Shown here: positions 28,631 to 39,255 of the stretch, one piece after another
How the letters are laid out: every line of letters starts with the position of its first letter
Position numbering within the stretch: position 1 is the stretch's first letter
Assembly: GCF_024054195.1 (NCBI RefSeq)
Contig: NZ_JAMXLB010000001.1
Location: 3,426,737 to 3,490,736, forward strand
Direction: 5' to 3'
DNA length: 64,000 nt
DNA from: Flavobacterium sp. NRK F7
GTDB taxonomy: Bacteria; Bacteroidota; Bacteroidia; Flavobacteriales; Flavobacteriaceae
Program-made: the position numbers and the translations under genes
Notes under the pieces: generated by a model
Database searches by the model: none
What the model saw: only the letters and a program-made list of their open reading frames with translations
Told to the model about the DNA's origin: nothing

Positions 28631-30787
28631 TTAAGCGTTACCTTTTGCTTTTTTGATTACCTCTTCTGAAATATTAGATGGAGTTTCAGCATAGTGAGAA
28701 AATTCCATAGTAGAAGTAGCTCTACCTGACGATAATGTTCTCAAAGTTGTAACATATCCAAACATTTCTGATAAAGGAACATCCGCTTTAATAGTTTTTG
28801 CTCCTGATCTATCTCCCATGTTATTAACTTGACCTCTTCTTCTGTTCAAGTCACCAACAATATCACCCATATTTTCTTCTGGAGTAATAACCTCAATTTT
28901 CATAATTGGCTCTAAGATTACAGCACCAGCAGCTTTAGCCACTTCTTTATAACCTAATTTAGCAGCCAATTCGAATGATAAAGCATCAGAATCCACAGGG
29001 TGGAAAGACCCATCCAATAAAGTAACTTTTAAACTATCCACAGCATAACCTGCTAACGGACCTGTTTTCATTGCTTCTCTAAATCCTTTTTCAACAGCAG
29101 GTATATATTCTTTAGGAACGTTACCACCTTTAACTTCGTTGATAAATTGTAATCCCATTGCTGGCTTACCATCCACATCATCAGCAGGCTCTAATCTGAA
29201 AACAATATCTCCAAATTTACCACGTCCACCAGATTGCTTTTTATAAACCTCTCTATGTTGAGCAGACTTAGTAAATGCTTCTTTATACTCTACTTGAGGC
29301 TCACCTTGGTTTACTTCCACTTTAAATTCACGTTTCATACGATCCACCAAGATATCTAAGTGAAGCTCACCCATACCAGAAATAATAGTTTGACCTGAAG
29401 CTTCATCTGTTCTAACAGTAAAGGTTGGATCTTCCTCAGCTAATTTTGCCAAAGCCATACCCATTTTATCAACATCTGCTTTAGTTTTTGGCTCAATAGC
29501 AATACCAATTACTGGATCAGGGAATTTCATTGACTCAAGGATGATTGGGTGTTTTTCATCACACATTGTATCTCCAGTCTTGATATCTTTAAATCCAACA
29601 GCAGCACCAATATCTCCAGCTTCAATAAATTCAATTGGATTTTGCTTATTAGCATGCATTTGATAAATACGAGAAATACGTTCTTTATTACCTGAACGAG
29701 TATTTAAAATATACGAACCAGCATCTAATCTTCCTGAATAAGCACGGAAGAATGCTAAACGACCTACATAAGGATCTGTAGCAATTTTAAATGCAAGAGC
29801 AGCAAAAGGCTCTTTTGGATCAGGACGACGTAATATTTTCTTTTGATCTTCTTCTAATAAATCAGCATCATCAGGATGAATTCCTTCAATACCTTCTTTA
29901 TCTAAAGGAGATGGTAAATATTTACAAACTGCATCTAACATGAATTGAACTCCTTTATTTTTAAAAGAAGAACCAGCAATCATAGGAATAATAGCCATAT
30001 CAATAGTAGCAGCGCGTAATGCTGTATTGATTTCTTCTTCTGTTATAGAGTTTTCATCTTCCATATATTTATCAAGAAGATTTTCATCATAAGTTGCAAT
30101 CTCCTCAATAAGGATAGAACGATATTTTTTAACATCATCCACCATATCAGCAGGAATATCAATAATATCAAAAGTAGCTCCTTGAGTTTCATCATGCCAT
30201 ACAATAGCTTGATTTTTAACTAAATCAACCACTCCTTTGAAATCACTCTCTTCTCCAATTGGCAATGTAATTGCAACTGCATTTGATTTCAACATTTCTT
30301 TCACTTGTTGACATACTGCTAAAAAGTTAGATCCTTGACGGTCCATCTTATTAACAAATCCCATACGAGGAACTCTATATTGATCCGCTAATCTCCAGTT
30401 AGTTTCAGATTGTGGCTCAACACCATCAACTGCACTAAATAAAAATACCAATCCATCTAAAACACGTAATGATCTGTTTACCTCTACAGTAAAATCAACG
30501 TGACCAGGAGTGTCGATAATATTAAAGTGATACGCTTGTGATTCTGGCAACAATTTTCCTTGTTGAGTTGGAAAATTCCACTCACATGTTGTTGCTGCAG
30601 AAGTAATAGTAATACCTCTTTCTTGTTCTTGAGCCATCCAGTCCATTGTAGCAGCACCATCGTGCACTTCTCCAATTTTATGCGACTTTCCAGTATAAAA
30701 AAGAATACGCTCAGTTGTTGTTGTTTTACCAGCATCAATATGAGCCGCAATTCCTATATTTCTTGTAAATTTTAAATCTCTAGCCAT
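28631..30787 (-). CDS. fusA: Elongation factor G
   Basis: Translocation GTPase of 718 residues. GTPase motifs are [15 protein letters not shown] near residue 16, DTPGHVDF, and [10 protein letters not shown]. Domain II to V signatures follow, including GMGELHLDI and the C-terminal [12 protein letters not shown] loop that enters the decoding centre. It has the standard length for the bacterial housekeeping EF-G and lies between rpsG and rpsJ. Confidence 0.98.
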   Translation of the reverse strand: MARDLKFTRNIGIAAHIDAGKTTTTERILFYTGKSHKIGEVHDGAATMDWMAQEQERGITITSAATTCEWNFPTQQGKLLPESQAYHFNIIDTPGHVDFTVEVNRSLRVLDGLVFLFSAVDGVEPQSETNWRLADQYRVPRMGFVNKMDRQGSNFLAVCQQVKEMLKSNAVAITLPIGEESDFKGVVDLVKNQAIVWHDETQGATFDIIDIPADMVDDVKKYRSILIEEIATYDENLLDKYMEDENSITEEEINTALRAATIDMAIIPMIAGSSFKNKGVQFMLDAVCKYLPSPLDKEGIEGIHPDDADLLEEDQKKILRRPDPKEPFAALAFKIATDPYVGRLAFFRAYSGRLDAGSYILNTRSGNKERISRIYQMHANKQNPIEFIEAGDIGAAVGFKDIKTGDTMCDEKHPIILESMKFPDPVIGIAIEPKTKADVDKMGMALAKLAEEDPTFTVRTDEASGQTIISGMGELHLDILVDRMKREFKVEVNQGEPQVEYKEAFTKSAQHREVYKKQSGGRGKFGDIVFRLEPADDVDGKPAMGLQFINEVKGGNVPKEYIPAVEKGFREAMKTGPLAGYAVDSLKVTLLDGSFHPVDSDALSFELAAKLGYKEVAKAAGAVILEPIMKIEVITPEENMGDIVGDLNRRRGQVNNMGDRSGAKTIKADVPLSEMFGYVTTLRTLSSGRATSTMEFSHYAETPSNISEEVIKKAKGNA

Positions 30788-30804
30788 TTCTTTTGTTTTA
30801 TGAA

Positions 30805-31281
30805 TTAAAATCTAAAGTGAGAGAAAGCTTTATTAGCCTCTGCCATTTTATGAGTATCCATTCTTTTCTTAACAGCAGCACCTTCTTCTTTAGCAGCAGC
30901 TAAAATTTCAGAAGCCAACTTGTTAGCCATTGATTTTTCATTTCTTCTTCTTGCATATAAAATCATCCATTTCATAGAATAAGATATCTTTCTATCTGGA
31001 CGAATTTGCATAGGAATTTGGAAAGTAGCTCCACCCACTCTTCTTGAGCGAACTTCCACATGAGGCATAACATTAGTTAATGCATCTTTCCATATTTCTA
31101 AAGCAGTTTTCTCTGCATCTTGCTTTTTAGCCTCTACGATATCTAATGCATCATAAAACACTTTAAAAGCTGTTGATTTTTTACCATCCCACATTAAGTT
31201 GTTTACAAAACGTGTCACTAACTGATCATTAAATTTTGGATCTGGTAAAAGAGGTCTTTTTTTGGCCTGTCTTTTTCTCAT
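30805..31281 (-). CDS. rpsG: 30S ribosomal protein S7
   Basis: Primary binder of the 16S 3' domain; in E. coli it represses the str operon. It has 158 residues with [20 protein letters not shown] and [16 protein letters not shown]. It lies between rpsL and fusA. Confidence 0.97.
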   Translation of the reverse strand: MRKRQAKKRPLLPDPKFNDQLVTRFVNNLMWDGKKSTAFKVFYDALDIVEAKKQDAEKTALEIWKDALTNVMPHVEVRSRRVGGATFQIPMQIRPDRKISYSMKWMILYARRRNEKSMANKLASEILAAAKEEGAAVKKRMDTHKMAEANKAFSHFRF

Positions 31282-31304
31282 GTCTTTTCTTTAAAAGATT
31301 TAAA

Positions 31305-31712
31305 TTACTTTTTCTTTCCAGTTGTTGCTGCAGCTTGTCCTGGTTTTGGACGTTTTGCTCCATACTTAGATCTACGTTGTGTTCTACCTGCTACTCCAGC
31401 AGTATCTAATGCACCACGAACGATGTGGTAACGTACACCTGGTAAATCTTTTACTCTTCCACCTCTAACTAATACTATCGAGTGCTCTTGTAAATTATGT
31501 CCTTCTCCAGGGATGTAAGCATTTACTTCATTACCATTTGTTAAACGAACACGGGCAACTTTACGCATTGCCGAGTTTGGTTTTTTTGGTGTTGTAGTAT
31601 AAACACGCGTACAAACCCCTCTTCTTTGAGGACAAGAATCTAAAGCAGCCGATTTACTCTTCTTAGTTATTTTGGCTCTTCCAGTTCTTACTAATTGTTG
31701 AATTGTTGGCAT
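31305..31712 (-). CDS. rpsL: 30S ribosomal protein S12
   Basis: Decoding-centre protein of 135 residues. The streptomycin-relevant motif is wild-type in form (TPKKPNSA with Lys43/Lys44; [12 protein letters not shown]). The C-terminal tail [20 protein letters not shown] is longer than in E. coli. It is the first gene of the cluster, with a strong promoter and hairpin leader upstream. Confidence 0.98.
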   Translation of the reverse strand: MPTIQQLVRTGRAKITKKSKSAALDSCPQRRGVCTRVYTTTPKKPNSAMRKVARVRLTNGNEVNAYIPGEGHNLQEHSIVLVRGGRVKDLPGVRYHIVRGALDTAGVAGRTQRRSKYGAKRPKPGQAAATTGKKK

Positions 31713-31742
31713 AATTGTTTATAATAATTACTTATAATTTAA

Positions 31743-31797
31743 CTCCCTAACACTATTTAGGGGGTGCAAATGTAATTATTATTTTTTACAAAACAAA
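31743..31797 (-). promoter_or_regulatory. rpsL promoter and leader hairpin
   Basis: Minus strand: TTTG (31794-31797), 19 bases, TACATTTG (31767-31774), directly followed by CACCCCCTAA-loop-TTAGGG, a hairpin at 31743-31764. It shares the TTTGCACCC start plus hairpin with the rplC promoter. Confidence 0.75.
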
Positions 31798-31960
31798 TCT
31801 AAATTGTTTATTTTCAAGTGAATTAATTTTTTCTTAACCCTAATCAAACATCTAATCAACCTTTTACACCACACTTACTTACAATCTAAACCACAATAAC
31901 CCAAAAACCCAAATAGTTTAAATTAAAATTTATTGCTCATTTTTACGTTACTTTACCATC

Positions 31961-33622
31961 ATGAAATTCATTTGTTCCATATTATTCATTTTAGCTAGTT
32001 TACAAATTCAAGGACAATCCTTTCTCCTAGTTATAAACGGCACTTCCAATAAAGAACAAAAACTAATAGACAGTATTGGTTATCAAAAAAACCATGACAA
32101 AGTAAGCTCTATTTTAAATGAAGTTAAAACTCTTGATTATTTATTATACAAATCAGGATATATTAACCACTACATAATTGAGCAAAAGAAAACAAATGAC
32201 AGCACTTTTAATTATACCTACTTTCTAGGAAATCCAATTTTAAACACCAAAATCACAACCACTCAAACTAATCAAAGTGTTAAAGAAATTTTATCAATAC
32301 CCAAAGACACCATTAATATGCCATTTTCGGAAACAGAAATATGGATAAAAAGTCAACTTCAAATTCTAGAAAAAAAAGGGTTCTCACAAGCCAATATACA
32401 GCTCATCAATCAAAAAATAAGCAATTCATATTTATATTGTGAATTGAATATTAATTTAGGACAATATAGAAAGACAGATGAAATCATAATATTAGGATAT
32501 GAAAAATTTCCAAAAAACATACACCATCAATTAAATAAAAGCGTAAAAAACAAAACCTTCAACCAAGAACTTGTAAAAAAAGTAAACAACAACGTAAACA
32601 ATTTATCATTCATCACCCAAGTAAAATATCCTGAAATATTATTTACTAAAGATAAAACAAACATATTTGCTTATGTAAACAAATCAAAACCTAATAAATT
32701 TGATGGTTTCATCGGATTCTCCAATACTGATCAAAACAAACTTGTTTTCAATGGCTACTTAGACTTACAACTTATAAACACCCTAAATTATGGTGAAAAA
32801 TTTAAACTCTTTTGGAAAAACAATGGAGAAAATCAAACTCAATTTGACCTAAAAACTGAAATTCCATATCTATTTAAAACACCACTAGGAATAAAAACTG
32901 AATTGAATATATTTAAACAAGACAGTACTTTTCAGAACACTAAAATAGACACTAATATTGGATATCATTTTTCATTTAGTCAAAAAATATTCCTTGGTTA
33001 CCAAAAAACATCTTCTATTGACATCCAAAACAACAACATACAAAATATAAAAAACTTTACCAACCAATTTTACACCTTATCATTTGAATACCTAAAAAAT
33101 AATTTCTATCATTATTTATTACCAGAAAAAACTAATTTATTAATAAAATTTGGTTACGGCCAAAGAAAAGATATTCAAAACAAAAACGATCAATTTTTTA
33201 CACATTTAGAAATCAATCATCTATTTGAAATTAATTCAAAAAATCAAATTTTACTTAAAAATCATTCATTTTATCTAAAAAGCAAAGATTATTTAACAAA
33301 CGAATTATATCGTTTTGGAGGAATTAATTCGATTAGAGGATTTAGAGAAAACACTCTTCAAGCCAACTTAACTTCTGGATTTTTCACAGAATACAGATAT
33401 AATTTAACCAACAATTTAATTGTTCACTCCATACTAGACTATGCTTATATGGAAGACAAAACCATCTCTAAAACCAACAAACTTTTAGGCTTTGGGATTG
33501 GCTTTGAGCTCTTAAGTGAAAATGGATTATTCCATTTTATTTACGCAAACGGTTCTACTAACAACGAAACCATTAAACTTTCAAATTCAATAATTCAAAT
33601 TAGTTTTAAAACAAATTTTTAA
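31961..33622 (+). CDS. Omp85/BamA-TamA-like outer membrane beta-barrel protein
   Basis: A 553-residue secreted protein (signal peptide about residues 1-18, ending QIQGQ). The first half holds alternating strand/helix stretches that may be POTRA-like modules. The second half is a beta-barrel rich in aromatic girdles. The C-terminus shows the surface-antigen signature GGINSIRGFRENTL, the VRGF/Y-type motif of lid-loop L6 in Omp85 proteins, and ends in Phe. It is shorter than BamA (about 800), nearer to TamA or FhaC types, so a substrate-specific assembly or secretion role is inferred. It lies 95 bases upstream of the SusC gene and may be expressed separately. Confidence 0.75.
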   Translation: MKFICSILFILASLQIQGQSFLLVINGTSNKEQKLIDSIGYQKNHDKVSSILNEVKTLDYLLYKSGYINHYIIEQKKTNDSTFNYTYFLGNPILNTKITTTQTNQSVKEILSIPKDTINMPFSETEIWIKSQLQILEKKGFSQANIQLINQKISNSYLYCELNINLGQYRKTDEIIILGYEKFPKNIHHQLNKSVKNKTFNQELVKKVNNNVNNLSFITQVKYPEILFTKDKTNIFAYVNKSKPNKFDGFIGFSNTDQNKLVFNGYLDLQLINTLNYGEKFKLFWKNNGENQTQFDLKTEIPYLFKTPLGIKTELNIFKQDSTFQNTKIDTNIGYHFSFSQKIFLGYQKTSSIDIQNNNIQNIKNFTNQFYTLSFEYLKNNFYHYLLPEKTNLLIKFGYGQRKDIQNKNDQFFTHLEINHLFEINSKNQILLKNHSFYLKSKDYLTNELYRFGGINSIRGFRENTLQANLTSGFFTEYRYNLTNNLIVHSILDYAYMEDKTISKTNKLLGFGIGFELLSENGLFHFIYANGSTNNETIKLSNSIIQISFKTNF

Positions 33623-33717
33623 GATAAGTAATGTTAAATGTTAAAAAAAGATTAAATAATATTAGGATTACAAACTTTTTTTTTTGAATTTTGGGCAACT
33701 AATTCAAATTAACATAT

Positions 33718-36700
33718 ATGAGATCTAAATTTAACGTATTACTAACCGTATTAGTAGTGATGTTAGGGCAAATGATTTTTGCTCAAGTAAAAACTGTTTC
33801 GGGAACAGTTGTAGATCAAAACGGACTTCCGTTACCAAGTGTAGCCATCCAAGAGAAAGGCTCAGGTAATGGTACACAAACCGATTTTGATGGTAATTTT
33901 AAAATTGATGTAAGACAAGGTTCTACACTTGTTTTTAGTTATGTGAGCATGAAGACTCAAGAAGTAGTTGTAAACTCAACTACAATAAGAGTAACCATGG
34001 AAGAAGACGTAACAACATTAGAAGGTGTCGTTGTTACTGCTTTAGGTATCAAAAGAGAGAAAAAAGCTCTTGGATATGCTACTCAAGAAGTAAAAGGTGA
34101 AGATGTTGCTGACACTCCAGTAACCAATTTCGCTGACGCATTATCAGGTGAAGTTGCAGGTTTAGATATTCAATCATCTGGTAATATGGGAGGTTCTTCA
34201 AACATTATCATTAGAGGTTACAACTCTATTACAGGATCCAATCAAGCATTAATTGTAATTGACGGTACTCCTGTTAACAATGACACTGGAAATAGTGGCA
34301 ATCAAAGAACTGGTCGTGGTGGATACGATTATGGTAATGCTGCAATGGATATCAATCCAGATGACATTGAATCTTTAAACGTATTAAAAGGTGCTGCTGC
34401 AACAGCATTATACGGTTCTAGAGCAAGTAATGGTGCCATCATTATTACCACTAAAAAAGGTAAAAAAGGTAAAGGTATTGGAGTAAGTTTCTCCAGCTCA
34501 ATTACTGCTGGTACAGTAGATAAAGAAACATTACCAAAGTACCAAGATAAGTATGGTGCTGGTTATGGCCCTTATTACGATGACCCAAGTGGTTACTTTA
34601 GCTATTTTGATATCAATGGAGATAGCGTTGACGATTTGGTTGTACCTTTTACAGAAGATGCATCTTATGGAGCAGCTTTTGATCCAAACTTAAATGTTTA
34701 TCAATGGAATTCTATTTATCCTGAATTACCTGGATATTTACAAGCAACTCCATGGGTAGCAGCAAAAAACACTCCTAACTCTGTATTCCAAACTGCATTA
34801 ACATATACAAATTCAGTTTCTTTTGGAAAAAGTACAGATCAAGGTGATTTTAGAATTGGTTTTACAAACAAAATCCAAAATGGTGTAATGCCAAACAGTG
34901 AACTTAAAAGAAACACTCTAACTTTTGCAGGTTCGCACAATTTTACTGATAAGTTAAAAGGTTCTATAGATTTCTCTTACATTAATAATAGTGGAAAAGG
35001 AAGAAATGGTACAGGTTATGACTCTAGAAATCCAATGCAAGCATTCCGTGAATGGTTCCAAACGAATGTTGACATTCAAGAACAAAAAGATGCTTTTTTC
35101 AGTACTGGACAAAATATCACTTGGAACGTAAATTCATATGATAACAGAACTCCAATTTATACTGATAACGTTTATTGGACATTATACAAAAACTTCCAAA
35201 ATGACAAAAGAGATCGTTATGTAGGAAACTTCACTTTAAATCAAGAAGTTACAAAATGGTTTAGCTTAATGGGACGTTTTGCATTTGATTCTTATTCAGA
35301 AATAAGAGAAGAGAGAATCGAAGTAGGATCTGTAGATGTATCATCTTATGCAGTTTCTAATAGAAAAATATCTGAAGTTAACTATGATTTATTTGGTACT
35401 TTCAACCATAGTTTTTCAGAAGACTTTAGTATTGACGGATTAGTTGGTCTTAATATACGTGTTAACAAAGCTAACATTCTTACAGTTGGAACTAATGGAG
35501 GTTTAGTTACACCAGGATTATTTACACTTTCGAACAGTGCTAACCCATTAACTTCATCAGACTATGCTAAAGTAGACTATACTAAAAAAGTCGACGGTGT
35601 TTTTGCTAAAGCTGGTTTTGGATATAAAGGAACATACTATTTAGACGCAACAATTCGTAGAGATAGATCTTCTGCTCTTCCGATAGACAATAACGTTTAT
35701 TACTACCCATCTGTATCCTCAAGTATTGTGTTTTCAAATATCGTTAAGCAAGATTGGTTAAATTTTGGTAAAATTAGAGCTAACTATGCAGAAGTAGGTA
35801 ATGATACAGATCCTTACAATGTATTTAATACCTATGTAGTTAATCCAGGTTTTGGTGGCGCAGCAAGTGCTTCTAACCCATCAACGTTTAATAATCCAAA
35901 CCTAAAACCAGAAAAAACTAAAGATATTGAGTTAGGTATGGAAATGCAATTATTCAACAATAGATTTGGATTTGACTTTTCTTACTATAACAGAAAAACT
36001 ATTGATTTAATTACACCATTAACAGTTTCTCCAAGTTCAGGTGCAACTAACTTATTCTTGAATGCAGGAGATATCGAAAATAAAGGTATTGAATTCATTG
36101 TTAACGGTACTCCAGTTAAAACAGACAACTTCTCATGGGACATCAAAGTTAACTTTGCTCAAAACAGAAGTGAAGTAGTTAAATTAGCTGCTGGAACAGA
36201 ATATATTCCATTAGCAGCTGTACAAGGAGGTATTTCATTAGGAGCTACATTAGGCGAACCTTTTGGAGTTATTAGAGGTAGTGATTATGTATATGTAAAT
36301 GGGCAACCATTAGTATATACATCTGCTGATGCACCATCAGGTTCATGGGTAGGTAAATATGCAAGAACTAGTTCAACAAATAACGTTATTGGTAACATTA
36401 ACCCTGATTGGACAGGAGGTGTTAAAAACATTCTTAAATACAAAAACTTCAACTTTAGTTTCTTAATTGACATTCAAAAAGGTGGAGATGTATTCTCACT
36501 TGATACTTGGTATGGTTATGCAACTGGTCTTTATGACTTTACTGCTGGCACTAACCATTTAGGCAATCCAGTTCGTGACCCTCTTTCTGCTGGTGGAGGT
36601 GTAATTTTACCAGGAGTTAATGCAAACGGTGACACTAACACAACCGTAGCAGATGCTACAACTTATGTTAACCCATGGGGATACGCAAGAACTCCAAATG

Positions 36701-36960
36701 CTGCTCACGTTTACGATGCTTCATTCGTAAAATTAAGAGAAGTTACTTTTGGATATAAACTTCCAAGTAAAATTTCAGAAAGTTTAATGTTACAAAACTT
36801 AACTTTCTCAATTATAGGAAGAAATTTATGGATTATTGACAAAAACACTCCATATTCTGACCCTGAAGCTGGTTTAAGTGCAGGAAATATTCAAGGATAT
36901 CAATCTGGGGCTTATCCTGCTGTTAGAGAGATTGGTGCTAGCTTAAAATTAGAATTCTAA
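33718..36960 (+). CDS. SusC/RagA-type TonB-linked outer membrane transporter
   Basis: A 1,080-residue TonB-dependent receptor. It has a signal peptide (1-22), an N-terminal carboxypeptidase-regulatory-like domain (VSGTVVDQNGLPLPSVAIQE, then FDGNFKIDV), a plug domain beginning near ALGIKREKKALGYA with IIIRGYNSI, VIDGTPV and LKGAAATALYGSRA motifs, and a long 22-strand-type barrel. It imports oligomers (glycans or peptides) together with the SusD lipoprotein. No glycoside hydrolase or sensor is adjacent, so the substrate is unknown. An operon with the next gene is very likely (gap 12 bases). Confidence 0.95.
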   Translation: MRSKFNVLLTVLVVMLGQMIFAQVKTVSGTVVDQNGLPLPSVAIQEKGSGNGTQTDFDGNFKIDVRQGSTLVFSYVSMKTQEVVVNSTTIRVTMEEDVTTLEGVVVTALGIKREKKALGYATQEVKGEDVADTPVTNFADALSGEVAGLDIQSSGNMGGSSNIIIRGYNSITGSNQALIVIDGTPVNNDTGNSGNQRTGRGGYDYGNAAMDINPDDIESLNVLKGAAATALYGSRASNGAIIITTKKGKKGKGIGVSFSSSITAGTVDKETLPKYQDKYGAGYGPYYDDPSGYFSYFDINGDSVDDLVVPFTEDASYGAAFDPNLNVYQWNSIYPELPGYLQATPWVAAKNTPNSVFQTALTYTNSVSFGKSTDQGDFRIGFTNKIQNGVMPNSELKRNTLTFAGSHNFTDKLKGSIDFSYINNSGKGRNGTGYDSRNPMQAFREWFQTNVDIQEQKDAFFSTGQNITWNVNSYDNRTPIYTDNVYWTLYKNFQNDKRDRYVGNFTLNQEVTKWFSLMGRFAFDSYSEIREERIEVGSVDVSSYAVSNRKISEVNYDLFGTFNHSFSEDFSIDGLVGLNIRVNKANILTVGTNGGLVTPGLFTLSNSANPLTSSDYAKVDYTKKVDGVFAKAGFGYKGTYYLDATIRRDRSSALPIDNNVYYYPSVSSSIVFSNIVKQDWLNFGKIRANYAEVGNDTDPYNVFNTYVVNPGFGGAASASNPSTFNNPNLKPEKTKDIELGMEMQLFNNRFGFDFSYYNRKTIDLITPLTVSPSSGATNLFLNAGDIENKGIEFIVNGTPVKTDNFSWDIKVNFAQNRSEVVKLAAGTEYIPLAAVQGGISLGATLGEPFGVIRGSDYVYVNGQPLVYTSADAPSGSWVGKYARTSSTNNVIGNINPDWTGGVKNILKYKNFNFSFLIDIQKGGDVFSLDTWYGYATGLYDFTAGTNHLGNPVRDPLSAGGGVILPGVNANGDTNTTVADATTYVNPWGYARTPNAAHVYDASFVKLREVTFGYKLPSKISESLMLQNLTFSIIGRNLWIIDKNTPYSDPEAGLSAGNIQGYQSGAYPAVREIGASLKLEF

Positions 36961-36972
36961 TACAAAAAAACT

Positions 36973-38391
36973 ATGAAAAAATACTTAATTTTATTATCAT
37001 CAGTACTAGTAATCAGCTGTGCATCTGATGAAAGATATGAAGATTTAAACAGAGACCCAAATAATCCTACGCAGGTATCTGCCGATGCATTATTTACAGC
37101 TTCTGCAAAGAGTCTTTTTGATCAAATGGAAAGTACTAACGTAAACACAAATGTTTACCGTTTATTCGCTCAGTACTGGACAGAAACCACTTATATTGAC
37201 GAATCTAATTATGATTTAAATACAAGAAACATTCCTGCAAGTCATTTTTCTGAAATGTACAGAGATGTTTTATATGATTTAAAAGATGCAAAATTAAAAG
37301 CAGATACAGATAACAAGAAAGCTATGATTTCTGTTTTAGAAGTTTACACTTGGCAGCAATTAGTAGACACCTTTGGAAACATTCCATATTCTGAAGGTTT
37401 AAAAGGATCAGAGTCTCCTACACCTGTTTACGATGATGCACAAACTATTTATGAAGATTTATTTGGAAGAATTAATGAGGCAATAGGAATGTTCTCAGTT
37501 TCAGGAGCTTCAGGATTTTCATCAGCAGATATTATCTATGGTGGTGATATTAATCAATGGATTAAATTTGCTAACTCTGTTAAATTAAAATTAGCTATGA
37601 GGGTTGCTGATGTTCCTGCATTAAGCACTTTAGCTCAAACTAATGCTGTTGCAGCAGTAACTGCAGGTGTATTTACATCTAATGCAGACAACGCTACAAT
37701 TGCATATGAAACTTCACCTCCTAATACAAATCCGTTATGGGTAGATTTAGTACAAAGTGGAAGAAGTGATTTTGTTATTGCTAATACGATTGTAGATTAC
37801 ATGAACACTTTATCAGATCCAAGAAGAGCATTTTACTTTGATGACAATTTAGGAGCTGGTACTTATGTTGGAGGTCCTTATGGAGACAACAATTCATTCC
37901 CAAGTTATACTCACATTGGACCAATGATTCAAGAGCCAGACTTTAGAGGTGTGATTTTAGATTATGCAGAAGTTGAATTCCTTTTAGCTGAAGCCGTAGA
38001 AAGAGGTTATGCTGTAGGAGGTACTGCTGAAACTCACTACAACAATGGTATAACAGCTTCTATGGAAGATTGGGGTGTTGCTTCTGGTGATATCACAACT
38101 TATTTAGCAAACCCTGCTGTTGCTTATTCTACTGCAACAGGGACTTGGAGAGAAAAAATTGGTTTCCAATTCTGGTTAGCTATGTATAACAGAGGTTTTG
38201 AAGGATGGTGTATTTACAGAAAGTACGATGCTCCAGTAATGAATACTGCTGCAGTATCTTTACTTCCAGTACCAAAACGTTACACTTACCCATTAAGTGA
38301 GCAAACATTAAATTTAACAAATTACACCGCAGCAGCTAGTGCTATTGGTGGTGATGAATTAGCTACACCTATTTTCTGGGATGTTAACTAA
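36973..38391 (+). CDS. SusD/RagB family nutrient-binding lipoprotein
   Basis: A 472-residue surface lipoprotein that caps the SusC channel. It has a lipoprotein signal with lipobox VISC (Cys17) and a following acidic/Ser stretch. The mature start DLNRDPNNPTQVSADALFTA is typical of the SusD_2 family, and the TPR-like helices include WQQLVDTFGNIPYSEGL. It lies 12 bases after susC on the same strand and is followed by a strong terminator at 38412-38440. Confidence 0.93.
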   Translation: MKKYLILLSSVLVISCASDERYEDLNRDPNNPTQVSADALFTASAKSLFDQMESTNVNTNVYRLFAQYWTETTYIDESNYDLNTRNIPASHFSEMYRDVLYDLKDAKLKADTDNKKAMISVLEVYTWQQLVDTFGNIPYSEGLKGSESPTPVYDDAQTIYEDLFGRINEAIGMFSVSGASGFSSADIIYGGDINQWIKFANSVKLKLAMRVADVPALSTLAQTNAVAAVTAGVFTSNADNATIAYETSPPNTNPLWVDLVQSGRSDFVIANTIVDYMNTLSDPRRAFYFDDNLGAGTYVGGPYGDNNSFPSYTHIGPMIQEPDFRGVILDYAEVEFLLAEAVERGYAVGGTAETHYNNGITASMEDWGVASGDITTYLANPAVAYSTATGTWREKIGFQFWLAMYNRGFEGWCIYRKYDAPVMNTAAVSLLPVPKRYTYPLSEQTLNLTNYTAAASAIGGDELATPIFWDVN

Positions 38392-38411
38392 TTATCTCTT
38401 ATAATTAAATT

Positions 38412-38440
38412 AAACCACCTCTAATGAGGTGGTTTTTTTT
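38412..38440 (+). terminator. Terminator of the susC-susD operon
   Basis: AAACCACCTC (38412-38421), loop TAAT, GAGGTGGTTT plus T-run. Strong and perfectly paired. Confidence 0.93.
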
Positions 38441-38442
38441 TA

Positions 38443-38450
38443 TACATTTG
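38443..38450 (+). promoter_or_regulatory. -7 box almost touching the rlmB start (leaderless mRNA likely)
   Basis: TACATTTG ends 4 bases before the rlmB ATG, so RNA would begin at or next to the start codon. The -33 region falls in the preceding terminator. Confidence 0.55.
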
Positions 38451-38454
38451 CATC

Positions 38455-39192
38455 ATGGAAAAAGAGAATCAAATATTTGGAATTAGAGCAATCATTGAGG
38501 CAATTCAAGCTAAAAAAGAAATTGATAAAGTATTCATACAGAAAGAAAATCAAGGTGAATTAATGCTAGAGTTGATGAAAACATTGAAAAAAAACAATGT
38601 CAATTTTTCATATGTTCCCGTAGAAAAACTAAATCGTTTAACACCAAAGAATCATCAAGGTGCTGTAGCAACAATTTCACCTGTTTCATTTTATGATTTA
38701 GAAACTTTAATTACAAGTACTATTGAGTCAGAAAAAAAACCTCTTTTCCTTATATTGGATCAGTTATCTGATGCTAGAAATTTTGGAGCAATTATTCGAA
38801 CTGCAGAATGTACAGGTGTGCATGGTATTATTATTCAAAAACAAGGCTCAGCTCCTGTGAATGGTGACACAGTTAAAACAAGTGCAGGTGCGGTTTTTAA
38901 TGTTCCTATTTGTAAAGTAGAACACATCAAAGATGCGATTTACTTTCTTCAAGCAAGTGGCATTCAAACAGTAGCAGCTACCGAAAAGACTGACAATACC
39001 ATTTATGATATTAATTTCACAGAACCAACTGCCATAATAATGGGAAGTGAGGATAGAGGTGTAAATCCTTCAGTCTTAAAAATTGTAGATCATAAAGCAA
39101 AATTACCAATGTATGGAACTATAGAGTCATTAAATGTTTCTGTAGCCTGTGGAGCATTTCTTTACGAAACAGTTAGACAACGTTTAATTTAA
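38455..39192 (+). CDS. rlmB: 23S rRNA (guanosine-2'-O)-methyltransferase RlmB
   Basis: SpoU-class (SPOUT) methyltransferase that modifies G2251 of 23S rRNA (E. coli numbering). It has 245 residues: an N-terminal substrate-binding domain (IFGIRAIIEAI) and the knotted catalytic domain with LDQLSDARNFGAIIRTAEC, IIMGSEDRGVNP and SLNVSVACGAFLYE motifs. It is a monocistronic gene with its own -7 box and a palindromic terminator shared with the convergent rhomboid gene. Confidence 0.95.
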   Translation: MEKENQIFGIRAIIEAIQAKKEIDKVFIQKENQGELMLELMKTLKKNNVNFSYVPVEKLNRLTPKNHQGAVATISPVSFYDLETLITSTIESEKKPLFLILDQLSDARNFGAIIRTAECTGVHGIIIQKQGSAPVNGDTVKTSAGAVFNVPICKVEHIKDAIYFLQASGIQTVAATEKTDNTIYDINFTEPTAIIMGSEDRGVNPSVLKIVDHKAKLPMYGTIESLNVSVACGAFLYETVRQRLI

Positions 39193-39217
39193 TTATTATA
39201 CTGTAGAATAGAACAAT

Positions 39218-39255
39218 AAAAAGTAGCTATTTCTAATTAGAAATAGCTACTTTTT
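39218..39255. terminator. Perfect 38-base palindromic bidirectional terminator
   Basis: A perfect palindrome centred at 39236/39237 (AAAAAGTAGCTATTTCTAA and its complement), between convergent rlmB and the rhomboid gene. Its right end overlaps the last codons of the rhomboid gene. Confidence 0.9.
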
